This document shows, in pieces, positions 18,101 to 26,541 of a stretch of DNA of 30,299 nucleotides; position 1 is the first letter of the stretch, and each line of letters begins with the position of its first letter. The position numbers and the translations under genes are program-made. The notes under the pieces are model-generated. The model was not told the origin of the DNA. It saw only the letters and a list, made by a program, of their open reading frames with translations, and ran no database searches. Source of the stretch: an uncultured Bacteroidales bacterium (lineage in GTDB: Bacteria > Bacteroidota > Bacteroidia > Bacteroidales > WCHB1-69); contig CALDIA010000137.1 of assembly GCA_937901455.1 (NCBI GenBank), positions 1 through 30,299 on the forward strand. The letters are read 5' to 3'.

Positions 18101-19828
18101 CTCGAACAGAGATTGACACTTGTCATCAGCGATTTTGAGGAGGTCGAGAGAAGCTATGGCACCACCTTGGGAGGCACGTGCCCATGGAATACCGACCGTA
18201 ATATAGTTCACAGAACCAGGTTTCAAGGTGAAAGGTCCGGCAGACTCAAGGAAACGACGGTCGTAGGGCGCGTTGTTCACATTGTACTCAGTCCAACCGT
18301 CAGCACCATATTGGGTCGGGTTAGGATCGATGCCCTTGGTACCCCAGTTACAAACATCGGAAAGGGCCGGGAACATGAAGTCACACTCAGGGCCATTACC
18401 GCCGGTAGATTGGTGGGCGTTACCACCATAACGCATTTTAGTATTATCTTTCCAAATACCTCTCAGGTAGTTATAATATTCGAAAGCCACGCTCGGGTCA
18501 CCATTATAACCATCGCGATTGTCATGATACACAAATCTTCTCATACCGAAACGCTCGTTATCCACAATGCTATCACCAAAGTTCACACCGTTGATGGCCA
18601 TTTGGTCAAGTTCATAAGCGCTGTTGAGGAATTTGTCGCAATAGCCGGCATATTGAGCACTGTCAGAGTAGAATTTTGGATTATCACGGTTATCGGGATC
18701 CATGTAAGGACCTTGGAAGAAGTCAACACCTACCGCTGGAGGTTGGTCACCGTAGGCCCAAATTTGGCCGGTACCATCAACGTTAGAACCGTTGTAGCAA
18801 TAACCAAGACCACGGCCCACATCACAACCGATGTAGTCATCGTTTGCGTAACCCAAATCGGGGTCAACCCACTGGGAGAAATATGTTTGGGTCAAAGTAT
18901 AGGTTGAACGGTTGATAATTTCATAGGAGTAGAACGTCATGTTATTAAGGTCATCGTTGGTAGAAAAACCGAAGCATTGACCACGGATTTCAAGACCGAT
19001 AGGAGAACCTTTGGACTCAGTGTGAGGGCCTGCGTTATCGTTGAAGATCCAGTAGAGTGTTTCATCACCCTTCAACACATGGTCGGCATAAATCATACCG
19101 TTGGAGTTACGCCAATCAGTACCATAGTAATAGATATCCTCTGGGGTTCTGGGCAGAGCGTGTTGTGCTGCCAATGCGATGTTGTCCTCAGTCCAAGGAC
19201 AAAGGTCATTGTTAATGTCATAGTAAGGATAGTCACCATTTTCGGGATCATACTCACCGTTTTCATTAACATCCTTGAAGGGGGCGAGGTAGTAAGAATA
19301 ACCCTCATCGCCATGAGCAGGATAGTTGGCAATGTCGGCGGGCATGACATAACCAGAGGTGTTGTAGCCACTGATGTGTTGGTCAACCTCGGCACGGGTC
19401 ACTCGGAAATGTTTGTCGAACTTGATACACTCAGACTGTGTGGTACTGGCACCCGTGATTTTCAACGGACCGGGCCAGTAGTCATCACCTATCTGTCTGA
19501 AACGTACGGCAGCCAACTTCAACTGACCGTTGACATCGTAACCACCGATCCACAAACCGGCAGAGAACATGGAGGTCTTACCAGATCCAATAGGGACCTC
19601 ATATTCAGCAGTTTCCTTAAACCACATCGTACCACCAGTCTCGATGTACGCACGTACATTGTTCACCGTAAGTTCGTTAGAGCTACTAGCAGGAAGACAG
19701 GTAGCTGACTCGTCCTTCGGTGCGGAAGATTTCCGGATCACTCCCTTCGTTTTCTCGGCTTGTACGGTACTGAATACCATACAGACCAAGAGGAGTGTCA
19801 AACTAAGAACTTTGTTTATATTTTTCAT
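15125..19828 (-). CDS. Giant T9SS cargo protein with C-terminal sorting domain
   Basis: A 1567-residue secreted protein. Signal peptide at residues 1-24 (VQA before the cut). The N-terminal module has VNNVRAYIETGGTMWF (55-70), GLWIGGYDVNGQLKLAAVRF (91-110) and DDYWPGPL (115-122); I have seen this pattern in other uncharacterised T9SS proteins of Bacteroidota and related phyla (memory, not a search). A Ca-binding-like Asp/Asn-rich stretch, DVNENGEYDPENGDYPYYD, follows at about 186-204. The middle is long and without a recognised enzyme motif. The last 102 residues (from INIVPNPYYG) are a type A sorting domain with VRIVNLPAKCTISIYTVNG and ASGVYIIHVKADG, but they end in KFFCSMRPTDLNGF instead of a short basic strand. 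It lies 24 bases after the TonB receptor gene and 30 bases before the PorV/PorQ-family gene. The role may be surface or matrix attachment; this is unproven. Confidence 0.88.
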   Translation of the reverse strand: MKNINKVLSLTLLLVCMVFSTVQAEKTKGVIRKSSAPKDESATCLPASSSNELTVNNVRAYIETGGTMWFKETAEYEVPIGSGKTSMFSAGLWIGGYDVNGQLKLAAVRFRQIGDDYWPGPLKITGASTTQSECIKFDKHFRVTRAEVDQHISGYNTSGYVMPADIANYPAHGDEGYSYYLAPFKDVNENGEYDPENGDYPYYDINNDLCPWTEDNIALAAQHALPRTPEDIYYYGTDWRNSNGMIYADHVLKGDETLYWIFNDNAGPHTESKGSPIGLEIRGQCFGFSTNDDLNNMTFYSYEIINRSTYTLTQTYFSQWVDPDLGYANDDYIGCDVGRGLGYCYNGSNVDGTGQIWAYGDQPPAVGVDFFQGPYMDPDNRDNPKFYSDSAQYAGYCDKFLNSAYELDQMAINGVNFGDSIVDNERFGMRRFVYHDNRDGYNGDPSVAFEYYNYLRGIWKDNTKMRYGGNAHQSTGGNGPECDFMFPALSDVCNWGTKGIDPNPTQYGADGWTEYNVNNAPYDRRFLESAGPFTLKPGSVNYITVGIPWARASQGGAIASLDLLKIADDKCQSLFENCFKTLDGPDAPDVTIRELENELIIYLSNEDPNSNNYHETYVELDPQITKTLTSTEYVTEYDTTFAYTQDGQPDTIVFSRDVPVTILDSLTTEQRQYKFEGYQIYQLKNSSVSVTDLNDASKAILIAQCDIANGAGQLVNWIYNEAIGSSVATEMVNGADQGISHSFRITEDKFATGTNKNLVNHKEYYFLVIAYGYNQYKEFKMDADYLDGQATPYLAGRRNIHTYTAIPHKSVENLLNAAYGDQPMITRIEGQGNGGFFLDLTDESIQNILANNTYNNLQYKNNYGPLDIKVVDPLQVKPYDYTIKLLPNDVSQDVNDETIWVLSISDEISDEELAELGIDRVDTAAMPISMTNEELFLDLGISIGINNDNFKIYQKNLDDYIKATPAGYSYVNLARYAQPDLVGSSIEYDGDYAWLGGVADMEGDYPANWIRSGQQVGTARWDTDGANNGAETNYMLWRTEDNFYLMPSGTLDDNYHVRAFIDPNQQFEDAIDGLWAPYMMSSPYDGGPKACYLQPDEQYIEDGVGPVNRNYHFDALAASAYNPGYNQTLTNLYSVDIVLTSDTNLWTRALVLEAGGAPASDNYMVEQEFNGQIYRNLRHEPKKAPSVDKKGNPDNSGTTGFGWFPGYAINVETGERLNIMFAENSLDELNNGNDMLFNPTNVYAFYKNMQTGELILDEETGEPIPMNMSTYNAFRDVYSVTFGEPLNGGRHYVYVCGSSGSTCSMIYRNTSRQRNYNDNGQTTNSNGTTHGNYFEYNGGYYPWYECGPYDQCQWLKAKFSQVEAQTGLASNLRHQLKMQLFNNVMWTSIPMPAMNQEDKWMSSDVKIKLRVSRPYLRYSSRWYTDPSEAPNADQNAGYPMYTFTTKNLTPNKVEKVEEMQTLLDEINIVPNPYYGFSQYESTALENYVRIVNLPAKCTISIYTVNGTLIRTLTKGDAATSFVQWDLKNHANIPIASGVYIIHVKADGIGERTLKFFCSMRPTDLNGF

Positions 19829-19852
19829 CTCGTTTATATTTTTTTCAAATTG

Positions 19853-22800
19853 TTAGAAAGAGAATTGAACACCTAAACTTGCACGGATAGGACGGCTATA
19901 GTTGTAAGGATTTTTCACACGCATGGTATAGTACCAAATGTAAGAATCCACATATACTTGGGAGTTGATAGCTTGTTGATACTCTGCAGCAGAGAGGTAA
20001 CCATCATCATCCGGGTTGCCGGTATAGTCGTAAACAGAAATCACATTCTTGAAGTTGAAGAGGTTCTGAATATCAAGATAGATAGTCAGATAACCGGGTT
20101 TAGCCTTCTTAGCATTTCCGTCTTTGTCCTTGGCATTCTTGTTGAAGGTGAAAGCGAAGGTCTTGTCAATACGAAGGTCGGCTTGGAATTGCCATGGTTT
20201 GTTGGAACCGTTGATAGTACCGGAGAGCTGAGAAGCGGTACCTGACACGATTGTAGAGAATGGAGTACTGGAACGGGTGTAAGGAGTACCTGAACCGGCG
20301 GTGAACAACAAGGAAAAACCAGTGTTGGCCAACCATTGAATCTCTTTGGTGGTAGGAGTGCCATCTGCGCCCATGATAGTTTTCTCTTTCTTCGGGCCTT
20401 CATAAGCAGCACCGCTCTCGAAACGATAGTCCAAGTTAACACCAATTCTATGTCTTTGGTCGAATGAAAGGTTGGTCAGTGTTCTCAAGTTAGGCTGACC
20501 GGCAGCCAAAATGTTCAGCTGGGAAGTGTTGCTGGAACCAGTACCCTTTGCAAATTGAAGGGTGTAGTTGGCAGAGAGGGTCAGGTTCTTAGTTCTGTTC
20601 ATTCTGTAAGAGAAGGTGAAACCTTGAACGGTACCGAAGTCTATGTTCTGATAAGAATAATAAGTATTCGGATATGCGCCAGAGAAACGGTAAGCCTGAA
20701 TTTGGTTACGTTTCTCAGAATAGTAAGCACTGATACTGATTGCAGACTTGGCACCAACCTTCTGACGGAAACCGATTTCATAGTCGATACTCTGTTGAGG
20801 CTTCATGTTCGGGTTGGAGATAATATCGCTGGAAGCATTTCTCTTGGAGATAAAGAGATAATCAACCGGAGAAATCTGCAAATTGGTAGGACGGGAAGTA
20901 ATGATGTTATAGTGAGCATAGAACAAAGAGTTGTCATTCACATTGAAAGAGAATGATATACGAGGCATCACAGACCATTGTGCTTTGTAATCGGTGAATG
21001 CGGAGGACTCTACTTTTGTGATAGAGTTGATTTGGTCAATCTCATTTTTGAGGATAGGGCCATTCACGTAGAGGGAGAGTTCAGTTTCAGGGTCAACCAC
21101 AAGGGCACCTGTTGCATCATACCAATTGTCTCCGTTACGATAACCCACGATGGAGGAGGAGTTGAAGCCATCACCTTGGATGTCGGCCTCGCTCAAATAG
21201 GTGTCAACACCTTGATAGTACACAACCCAGTCATCTTCAACGTTACCGGCGAAGGCGATGTTACTGTTCAAATTGGCAAGGTCTCTAACCGTATAGGCCT
21301 CGCGGAACAAATACGGGTCTTTCAACACGGATTGGTTGGCGTCGAAGCGGTCAACACGCAAACCGATGTTGAACAAGAGGCTTCTGATAGAGAATTTATC
21401 CTGCAAATAGAAGGCCATATAAACAGGCTCATAAGCACCGATAGAGTAGGTTTTCTGTCCATCAGAACCTACAGCGTTGAAGAAGTCGTCAATAGTGGTT
21501 TTCTTCTTGTTGATCTTGCCTGTATAATCGTAGCCATAATAGCTTACCAACGGGCTTACACCGGAAGAGGTACCCAGCAAGAGCTCCTCAGCAGAGAACA
21601 TATCTACGCTAAAAGTACTGGGATCGTAGCTGTCGATATCCAACCAATCGTCACCATCAGGATTCAAACCCAAAGATTGACGAAGGTTTCTGTCAAATAC
21701 AGTCTGGTCGCTCAAACTAACCAAGCGGTTGTAGTCAACCCAGAAATTTTCGCCATCATTCCAGATAATATAATTGTCTTTGTCCAACTCAGAAATGTGG
21801 TAGTTGGCTTCATTTCTCATAAGGGTCCACAAGGAAACAGGTCCGATACCATAGCCACGATAGGTCAGTTTCTCAAAGTCGTAACCGAATTTCAATTCGT
21901 GGTTCTTGAGAGCCATAGAGATGCTGGCCTTCACACCAAACTGTTCGGTCTGAGACTTGCTATATCCGTTATAGACGACGCCGGGGGATTGGTACATGGA
22001 ATATACGGAGGAGGGCTGGTCACCATTTCTCAGGGCACCGAAGGTCTGATAAATCGTGAGGTCATAGGGGAAACCCTCATAGTAGTTGCGATAGATGTCC
22101 TCAACAGGGAATTGATTGATAAAGTTGAGGGTGTATTGAGACAGAATCGGGTTCACATTGAAATTGGGGTTCACGCTGAAAGTCACGAGAGAGTCGTACC
22201 AGCCATTGAACTCATAAGCGTCATAGAGGTAAACGGAATCGTTGAGACGCAATTCTTGGTTATAAGAATAGCTTCTGGCCTTCTGGGTCTCAAATTTACC
22301 TACATAACCATATTCAAAGATTCTGTCTTTATGCTCGTTTGAGTAAGAGTAGCCATTCACGCGGGTGTAGTTGACATTGATGTCATACATGATGTTCTTC
22401 AAAACGGCGTTGGCTGCGGTATCGGTAAAGGCTCGATGGTTCAAACGGGCGTTAAAACGCATGGTTGACTGAGTGGATACAGGGTTATAGGAGTTGTTGA
22501 AAAGTGCTTGGGTAGAGCTCCAAGACTTGCCCTTCAAATATTCGTAGGAACCGCCCAATGAGAGTTTCATGTTGTGGTTTTTACCCAGCATGAAGTCAAA
22601 CTTGAGTTGTCCGAGGTAATCCCATGTGCCGGCATTCTTTCTTACGCGCTCTTTGTGGAAAGACTCGCTGGTGAGGTAGCAGGCTTCCTGATACCAAGCA
22701 CCATATTCAGAGGTGCTATAACGCAGAGGATTCTGGATCAAGGCTTCGATTACATCATCGTTGGCCATCCAGGTACCTCCGCGGGCGGGAGATGCATCAT

Positions 22801-23632
22801 GGTCATAAGAAACCTCACCACTAAAAAGGAAACCGATACGGGCCGGGTCGGATTTCTTCCTGCCCTTCAAGATAGGACCAGAGAGGGAAACAGCGCCCAA
22901 GAAGTTATTGTATCCGTCAATGGAACCACGCAACTCCACGGAACCATGAAATTCACGAGGAGCAGACTTGGTGGTAATCACTGTGAAGGAGGTACCGTCA
23001 CCGAACTCGGCGGGGATACCACCCTGGATCAACTGGGCCTCCTCAATAGAAGACATAGACACGCTGCTACTACCACGGATGGTCACACCGTCCACAATCG
23101 TCTTTTGGCCATCGGAACGGTTACCACGCACACTGCTCATCTGGCCATCCACACCGGTTACACCTTCCAAACTGGCCAAGGCACCAGTCACAGAACGACC
23201 AGGGGTGGTTCTCAGGTTGTCACCTGTAATACGGGTGGCAGATGACGTACTACCTCCATCGAACACAGGCGCTTCATACGTGATATCCACCATGTCAAGC
23301 TCATTTGAGCAGTCAATGGTGAAGTCGATAAAGACAACTTGGCCGGAAGGAACCTGCACGCCTCTGATCAACTGGGCTTTCTTACAGGTCATCTGCGCAT
23401 CGGCAAGCATGTCGTAAGTGCCTACTTCGACACCGAAAATCTGATACTCTCCTTTGTCATCTGACATAGCCATGTTCACATTCTTGTCACCAGTCTTCAG
23501 ATAGACATAAGCGTAAGCCAAAGGCTCGCCTACCTGATCTTTGACTACACCTTTGATGGTGGAAGTCTGTGAAAATGCCATGCTTGAGAAAAGAAGGATC
23601 ACTCCAAGAGTTAAGAGTAATTTTTTAATCAT
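19853..23632 (-). CDS. TonB-dependent receptor with carboxypeptidase-like N-terminal domain
   Basis: A 1259-residue outer-membrane receptor. Signal peptide at residues 1-21. A carboxypeptidase-regulatory-like beta-sandwich is at about 25-108 (IKGVVKDQVGEPLAYAYVYL start, GEYQIFGVEVGTYDM). A plug domain is at about 125-230 with VRGNRSDGQKTIVDGVTI and IEEAQLIQGGIPAEFGDG. A very large beta barrel follows and ends in an aromatic residue (LGVQFSF), the usual outer-membrane insertion signal. Such receptors import large or scarce substrates with energy from TonB-ExbBD, or anchor surface complexes. No SusD-like lipoprotein is next to it; instead a T9SS cargo and a PorV/PorQ-family gene follow, so I do not call it SusC. 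It is the first gene of this operon. The substrate is unknown. Confidence 0.92.
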   Translation of the reverse strand: MIKKLLLTLGVILLFSSMAFSQTSTIKGVVKDQVGEPLAYAYVYLKTGDKNVNMAMSDDKGEYQIFGVEVGTYDMLADAQMTCKKAQLIRGVQVPSGQVVFIDFTIDCSNELDMVDITYEAPVFDGGSTSSATRITGDNLRTTPGRSVTGALASLEGVTGVDGQMSSVRGNRSDGQKTIVDGVTIRGSSSVSMSSIEEAQLIQGGIPAEFGDGTSFTVITTKSAPREFHGSVELRGSIDGYNNFLGAVSLSGPILKGRKKSDPARIGFLFSGEVSYDHDASPARGGTWMANDDVIEALIQNPLRYSTSEYGAWYQEACYLTSESFHKERVRKNAGTWDYLGQLKFDFMLGKNHNMKLSLGGSYEYLKGKSWSSTQALFNNSYNPVSTQSTMRFNARLNHRAFTDTAANAVLKNIMYDINVNYTRVNGYSYSNEHKDRIFEYGYVGKFETQKARSYSYNQELRLNDSVYLYDAYEFNGWYDSLVTFSVNPNFNVNPILSQYTLNFINQFPVEDIYRNYYEGFPYDLTIYQTFGALRNGDQPSSVYSMYQSPGVVYNGYSKSQTEQFGVKASISMALKNHELKFGYDFEKLTYRGYGIGPVSLWTLMRNEANYHISELDKDNYIIWNDGENFWVDYNRLVSLSDQTVFDRNLRQSLGLNPDGDDWLDIDSYDPSTFSVDMFSAEELLLGTSSGVSPLVSYYGYDYTGKINKKKTTIDDFFNAVGSDGQKTYSIGAYEPVYMAFYLQDKFSIRSLLFNIGLRVDRFDANQSVLKDPYLFREAYTVRDLANLNSNIAFAGNVEDDWVVYYQGVDTYLSEADIQGDGFNSSSIVGYRNGDNWYDATGALVVDPETELSLYVNGPILKNEIDQINSITKVESSAFTDYKAQWSVMPRISFSFNVNDNSLFYAHYNIITSRPTNLQISPVDYLFISKRNASSDIISNPNMKPQQSIDYEIGFRQKVGAKSAISISAYYSEKRNQIQAYRFSGAYPNTYYSYQNIDFGTVQGFTFSYRMNRTKNLTLSANYTLQFAKGTGSSNTSQLNILAAGQPNLRTLTNLSFDQRHRIGVNLDYRFESGAAYEGPKKEKTIMGADGTPTTKEIQWLANTGFSLLFTAGSGTPYTRSSTPFSTIVSGTASQLSGTINGSNKPWQFQADLRIDKTFAFTFNKNAKDKDGNAKKAKPGYLTIYLDIQNLFNFKNVISVYDYTGNPDDDGYLSAAEYQQAINSQVYVDSYIWYYTMRVKNPYNYSRPIRASLGVQFSF

Positions 23633-23684
23633 AGCCTTTTTTTATATTAAACATTAAACTTTTTACCACATTATTTTAAGGGCG

Positions 23685-23692
23685 CTAAAATA
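23685..23692 (-). promoter_or_regulatory. Possible -7 box of the TonB receptor operon
   Basis: The 119-base AT-rich gap before the receptor gene reads TATTTTAG on the minus strand here, one base away from the Bacteroidota -7 consensus TAnnTTTG, about 53 bases before the start codon. No convincing -33 TTTG was found. AT-rich sequence gives such matches by chance, so this is only a suggestion. Confidence 0.22.
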
Positions 23693-23751
23693 ATAAAAAT
23701 ATTGATGCACCCGACATTTTTCTCATTTTATTTCAAAATACTAATTGTCAG

Positions 23752-24162
23752 TTATATATATTTCCTCTTCAAAATTTCCGAAAATATGACTCCTTTGTAA
23801 ATATCCTCTTCATCGAAGGTTAATTCCGCGTTAGAGGACTCCCCTTTATCTTTAAAGGCGGTGGATTTTTCGTCTTTGACAGGCGAAAAAGGCACACTAT
23901 TCTCCGTTCTTGTCATGCCGACAGGTTGTTCGTCGGGGATCGTCTCATAACTGAAATATTCGCATGAATCGGTCTCAGGAGACGCTGAACCGACTGGATC
24001 GTACGCGACCGTATCTTCATCATCAGCATCTGGAAAATAAGGGTCTGGATCCACCGCTGGCCTCGCCTTCGGCTGCGCATTTTTCCCCTTCTTCACCAAA
24101 GAAATAATCTCAGGAATGAAAGAAAGCCCCATGATTAATATGAAAAAAAACAGTTCTTTCAT
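23752..24162 (-). CDS. Small membrane-anchored acidic protein, unknown function
   Basis: A 136-residue protein. One N-terminal membrane helix (about residues 3-22) is followed by a short basic stretch (KKGKNAQPKARP), so the rest is probably cytoplasmic. A long acidic, Pro- and Ser-rich and probably disordered segment comes next (about 35-110). The end is a compact motif, FDEEDIYKGVIFSEILKRKY, at about 116-135. I recall similar endings (an Ile-Tyr-Ser-Glu-Ile-Leu-type tail) in other short Bacteroidota proteins, but could not search. The layout resembles a membrane tether that presents a short C-terminal docking peptide. It follows the YihY-type gene by 45 bases of almost pure A and T, so it may be co-transcribed with it. 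Confidence 0.75.
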   Translation of the reverse strand: MKELFFFILIMGLSFIPEIISLVKKGKNAQPKARPAVDPDPYFPDADDEDTVAYDPVGSASPETDSCEYFSYETIPDEQPVGMTRTENSVPFSPVKDEKSTAFKDKGESSNAELTFDEEDIYKGVIFSEILKRKYI

Positions 24163-24207
24163 AAGTAAAATAAAATAAATTGTATATATATTTATGTTTA
24201 TGTTATA

Positions 24208-25188
24208 TCATATAGTATTATATTGTTTTTCTTGTTCTTCTTTCGTTAACTTTGCCTTTGCGATACTTACATTCAAGTCGTAACCCACCAGCAGGATGAT
24301 GGCATTCCAGTTAATCCACAAAAGTACAGCAAAAAGGGCACCCATAGAGCCATAAATCAAGTTATAGTTTGAAAAATTGGAAAAGTAAATATTCAAAACC
24401 CACAGCAAGATTACCATTGAGAGCGTTGCCATGGACGAACCAGCAGAAAAGAACTTGTAATTGGTCTTTTCAACAGGCGCAAGGTAGTATAAGATGCTGA
24501 TCAAAAAATAGATAGCAAGATACGTAAACAACCACTTCACACCATGGACAGCAATATAATATCCTGTATTCGTACCGAATATATGCGTGTGCACGTAGCG
24601 CATAATGACGGATGCTGCAATAAAGAGGGCGATCACTACAATGATTACCACAAAAAAAACAATCATCACAAATGCGCTTAAAAGCAACTGTTTCACAAAA
24701 TTGCGTCTCTCCTCGTTGAAATAGGAGGTGTTCATGGCCACCAGCAGAGAGTTAATCATTAAAATTGTGAAATATATACCCACAAGGAACATAAAGAAGG
24801 TAAGGGCCCCGTATTGGCGGGTAACCACTTCTGTGATCATGTTTTGGATGGCGGGCCACACGTAGGCAGGTATGGCTGACTCCAAAAAATCAAGTAGTGT
24901 TTGCTGAATATTATCTCCAAGATAGGCAATCACCGTGAAGAGTCCGATAATCATGGGGATAAGGGCGGCAAAGATGCGGTAGGTGATGGCGGCGGCGCGC
25001 TGGAAGACAACCCCTTTACCCAGCGACTGTATGAAAAAGCGCATCACATCGTACAACGGCATCTTCTGGAACCCGGGCAGTGTCAGGGTTTTCGACTTGT
25101 GCACCAATTTTCCCAAAACAGGCACTCGCTCCAAGTCTTCGCTCCATTCGTGGATCTTGTCGCTTATATTCTTGAAATTGATGAGCAT
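24208..25188 (-). CDS. YihY/BrkB (UPF0761) family inner-membrane protein
   Basis: A 326-residue polytopic protein with about six membrane helices. The family signature is visible: RAAAITYRIFAALIPMIIGL near residues 64-83, and NLIYGSMGALFAVLLWINWN followed by LLVGYDLNVSIAKAK near the end. Older annotations call these proteins ribonuclease BN or serum-resistance factor BrkB; the RNase BN assignment was an error, and the true function of the family is unclear. The cytoplasmic tail is short and charged (KEEQEKQ). Its start codon follows the stop of nadC without any gap, so translation is likely coupled. No catalytic residues can be named. Confidence 0.9.
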   Translation of the reverse strand: MLINFKNISDKIHEWSEDLERVPVLGKLVHKSKTLTLPGFQKMPLYDVMRFFIQSLGKGVVFQRAAAITYRIFAALIPMIIGLFTVIAYLGDNIQQTLLDFLESAIPAYVWPAIQNMITEVVTRQYGALTFFMFLVGIYFTILMINSLLVAMNTSYFNEERRNFVKQLLLSAFVMIVFFVVIIVVIALFIAASVIMRYVHTHIFGTNTGYYIAVHGVKWLFTYLAIYFLISILYYLAPVEKTNYKFFSAGSSMATLSMVILLWVLNIYFSNFSNYNLIYGSMGALFAVLLWINWNAIILLVGYDLNVSIAKAKLTKEEQEKQYNTI

Positions 25189-26043
25189 TTAGTGGTGAAT
25201 GATGGTCTTAAGACTAAGGTCGAGGCTATGGATTTGATGGGTAAAGGCACCGATGGAGATAAAGTCCACTCCTGTGGTCGCATAGTCGTGCAGGGTCTCA
25301 TCGGTAATGCCGCCCGAGGCCTCGGTTTCATAGCGATGGTCAACCACCTTGATGGCCTCCAGAATCTGTTCGGGTGTGAAGTTATCGAACATGATGCGAT
25401 GGATGCCTCCGTGGGCCATCACGCGTCGCACATCGTCAATATTGCGGGTTTCCACTTCAATACGGAGACTAAGTCCATGTTCTTTCTGGTAGGCAATGGC
25501 CCTATCAATAGCTTGTTCGATGCCTCCGGCGAAATCGATATGATTATCCTTGAGCATCATCATGTCAAAGAGTCCGATCCGATGGTTTTCAGCACCGCCC
25601 ACCTTGACGGCATACTTCTCAAAGTAGCGCATGTTGGGCGTAGTCTTGCGTGTGTCGAGCAGGGTTACACCTGTGTCTTTCACCATCTCCACATAGGCGC
25701 GCACATTGGTGGCAATGCCACTCATACGCTGCATAAAATTCAGGATGGTTCGTTCTGCGGTCAGCATTTTTTGGGCCGATCCGCGCAATATAAAGACAAT
25801 ATCGCCCTGGTGTATCGCCGCCCCGTCTTCAATAAAACGCTCCATCCGAATATCTGGATCCATCTGGCGAGCAATCTCTTCTGCCACGTCCACACCACAC
25901 AAGACGCCATCCTGCTTCACCAGCAACTTCATCTCACCTGGCACCTTGGGGTCCATGCACGACAAGGAAGAATGGTCCCCGTCGCCGATATCTTCGGCCA
26001 AAGACATCGATATCAACTGTTTCAAATGTTCGTTCAATTCCAT
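25189..26043 (-). CDS. nadC: Nicotinate-nucleotide pyrophosphorylase (quinolinate phosphoribosyltransferase)
   Basis: A 284-residue enzyme that converts quinolinate and PRPP into nicotinate mononucleotide, pyrophosphate and CO2 in de novo NAD synthesis. Family motifs are present: AEDIGDGDHSS (16-26), ERTILNFMQRMSGIAT (97-112), the substrate-binding TRKTTP (131-136), KVGGAENHRIGL (147-158), MLKDNHI (163-169) and EVETRN in the barrel. The length is normal and all expected basic active-site residues are seen. Its start overlaps the end of the upstream lipoprotein gene by 10 bases, and its stop abuts the YihY-type gene. nadA and nadB are not in this window. Confidence 0.96.
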   Translation of the reverse strand: MELNEHLKQLISMSLAEDIGDGDHSSLSCMDPKVPGEMKLLVKQDGVLCGVDVAEEIARQMDPDIRMERFIEDGAAIHQGDIVFILRGSAQKMLTAERTILNFMQRMSGIATNVRAYVEMVKDTGVTLLDTRKTTPNMRYFEKYAVKVGGAENHRIGLFDMMMLKDNHIDFAGGIEQAIDRAIAYQKEHGLSLRIEVETRNIDDVRRVMAHGGIHRIMFDNFTPEQILEAIKVVDHRYETEASGGITDETLHDYATTGVDFISIGAFTHQIHSLDLSLKTIIHH

Positions 26044-26534
26044 TTTTTTACGATTATTTCAGGGGTTGACACCGTATTGCTTTTGTGCAAGGCTCTGTCC
26101 ACCAAATAGCAGGAGAGCATAATAGTATCATACGGTGAGGAATAATTATTGATAAAGGTAGTGATGGTTATTTCGCCTTTGATGGCTTCGGGCACATTCT
26201 CGCTCAGGTGCGGCAGGCGGGCATGCAACGGGGTTGGTAGCTCCACTTCCGTCCATACCCCTTGCTGCTTTTCATAGTAGTGAATAAAGAAATTGTAGTA
26301 GTATTCTGAATCCAAGGAGAAAATCGGGGCGGTGTCGCCCTCGTCGATACCGATATCGCCGTCGCCATCCTCAAAGTAGATGACGAGGTCGGCCTGATTG
26401 TCCACCCCGGTACCATTGTCGATTTTATCGAGCCGCACAAACTCAATGCGAGGTTCCACAGGGAAAACCTCACGATGCCGACAACCGGAAAGGGTCAACA
26501 ATGCAAAAAGCAATATGCAGAGCCAAAACCTCAT
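26034..26534 (-). CDS. Small lipoprotein with Asp-rich calcium-type loop
   Basis: A 166-residue protein. The signal peptide ends in the lipobox LSGC (Cys18), so the mature protein is lipid-anchored. The rest looks like one beta-rich domain. It contains VIYFEDGDGDIGIDEGD, an Asp/Gly loop of the kind that binds calcium, and I recall this loop in many unnamed Bacteroidota lipoproteins. No function is known. It lies between hutH (7 bases) and nadC (10-base overlap) in one transcription unit, but neither neighbour suggests a role for it. Confidence 0.85.
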   Translation of the reverse strand: MRFWLCILLFALLTLSGCRHREVFPVEPRIEFVRLDKIDNGTGVDNQADLVIYFEDGDGDIGIDEGDTAPIFSLDSEYYYNFFIHYYEKQQGVWTEVELPTPLHARLPHLSENVPEAIKGEITITTFINNYSSPYDTIMLSCYLVDRALHKSNTVSTPEIIVKKWN

Positions 26535-26541
26535 ACAAGAA

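Noticed and set aside
17783..18907. Plus-strand open frame of 374 codons opposite the T9SS cargo gene.
   Set aside because: Same reason: composition is skewed as expected from the antisense of a coding frame, and no motif is seen.
20978..22342. Long plus-strand open frame of 454 codons opposite the TonB receptor gene.
   Set aside because: It is a shadow of the receptor's coding frame: Val/Ile/Thr-rich without domains, no start context, and the opposite strand has a clear family match.
19853..23632. Calling the receptor SusC of a polysaccharide utilisation locus.
   Set aside because: No SusD-like lipoprotein follows, the plug motifs differ, and the GH97 gene is 5 kb away behind unrelated genes.
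24901..26109. Plus-strand open frame of 402 codons across nadC, the YihY-type gene and the lipoprotein gene.
   Set aside because: It runs antisense to three genes with firm family matches or a clear lipobox; His/Gly-rich without recognisable domains.
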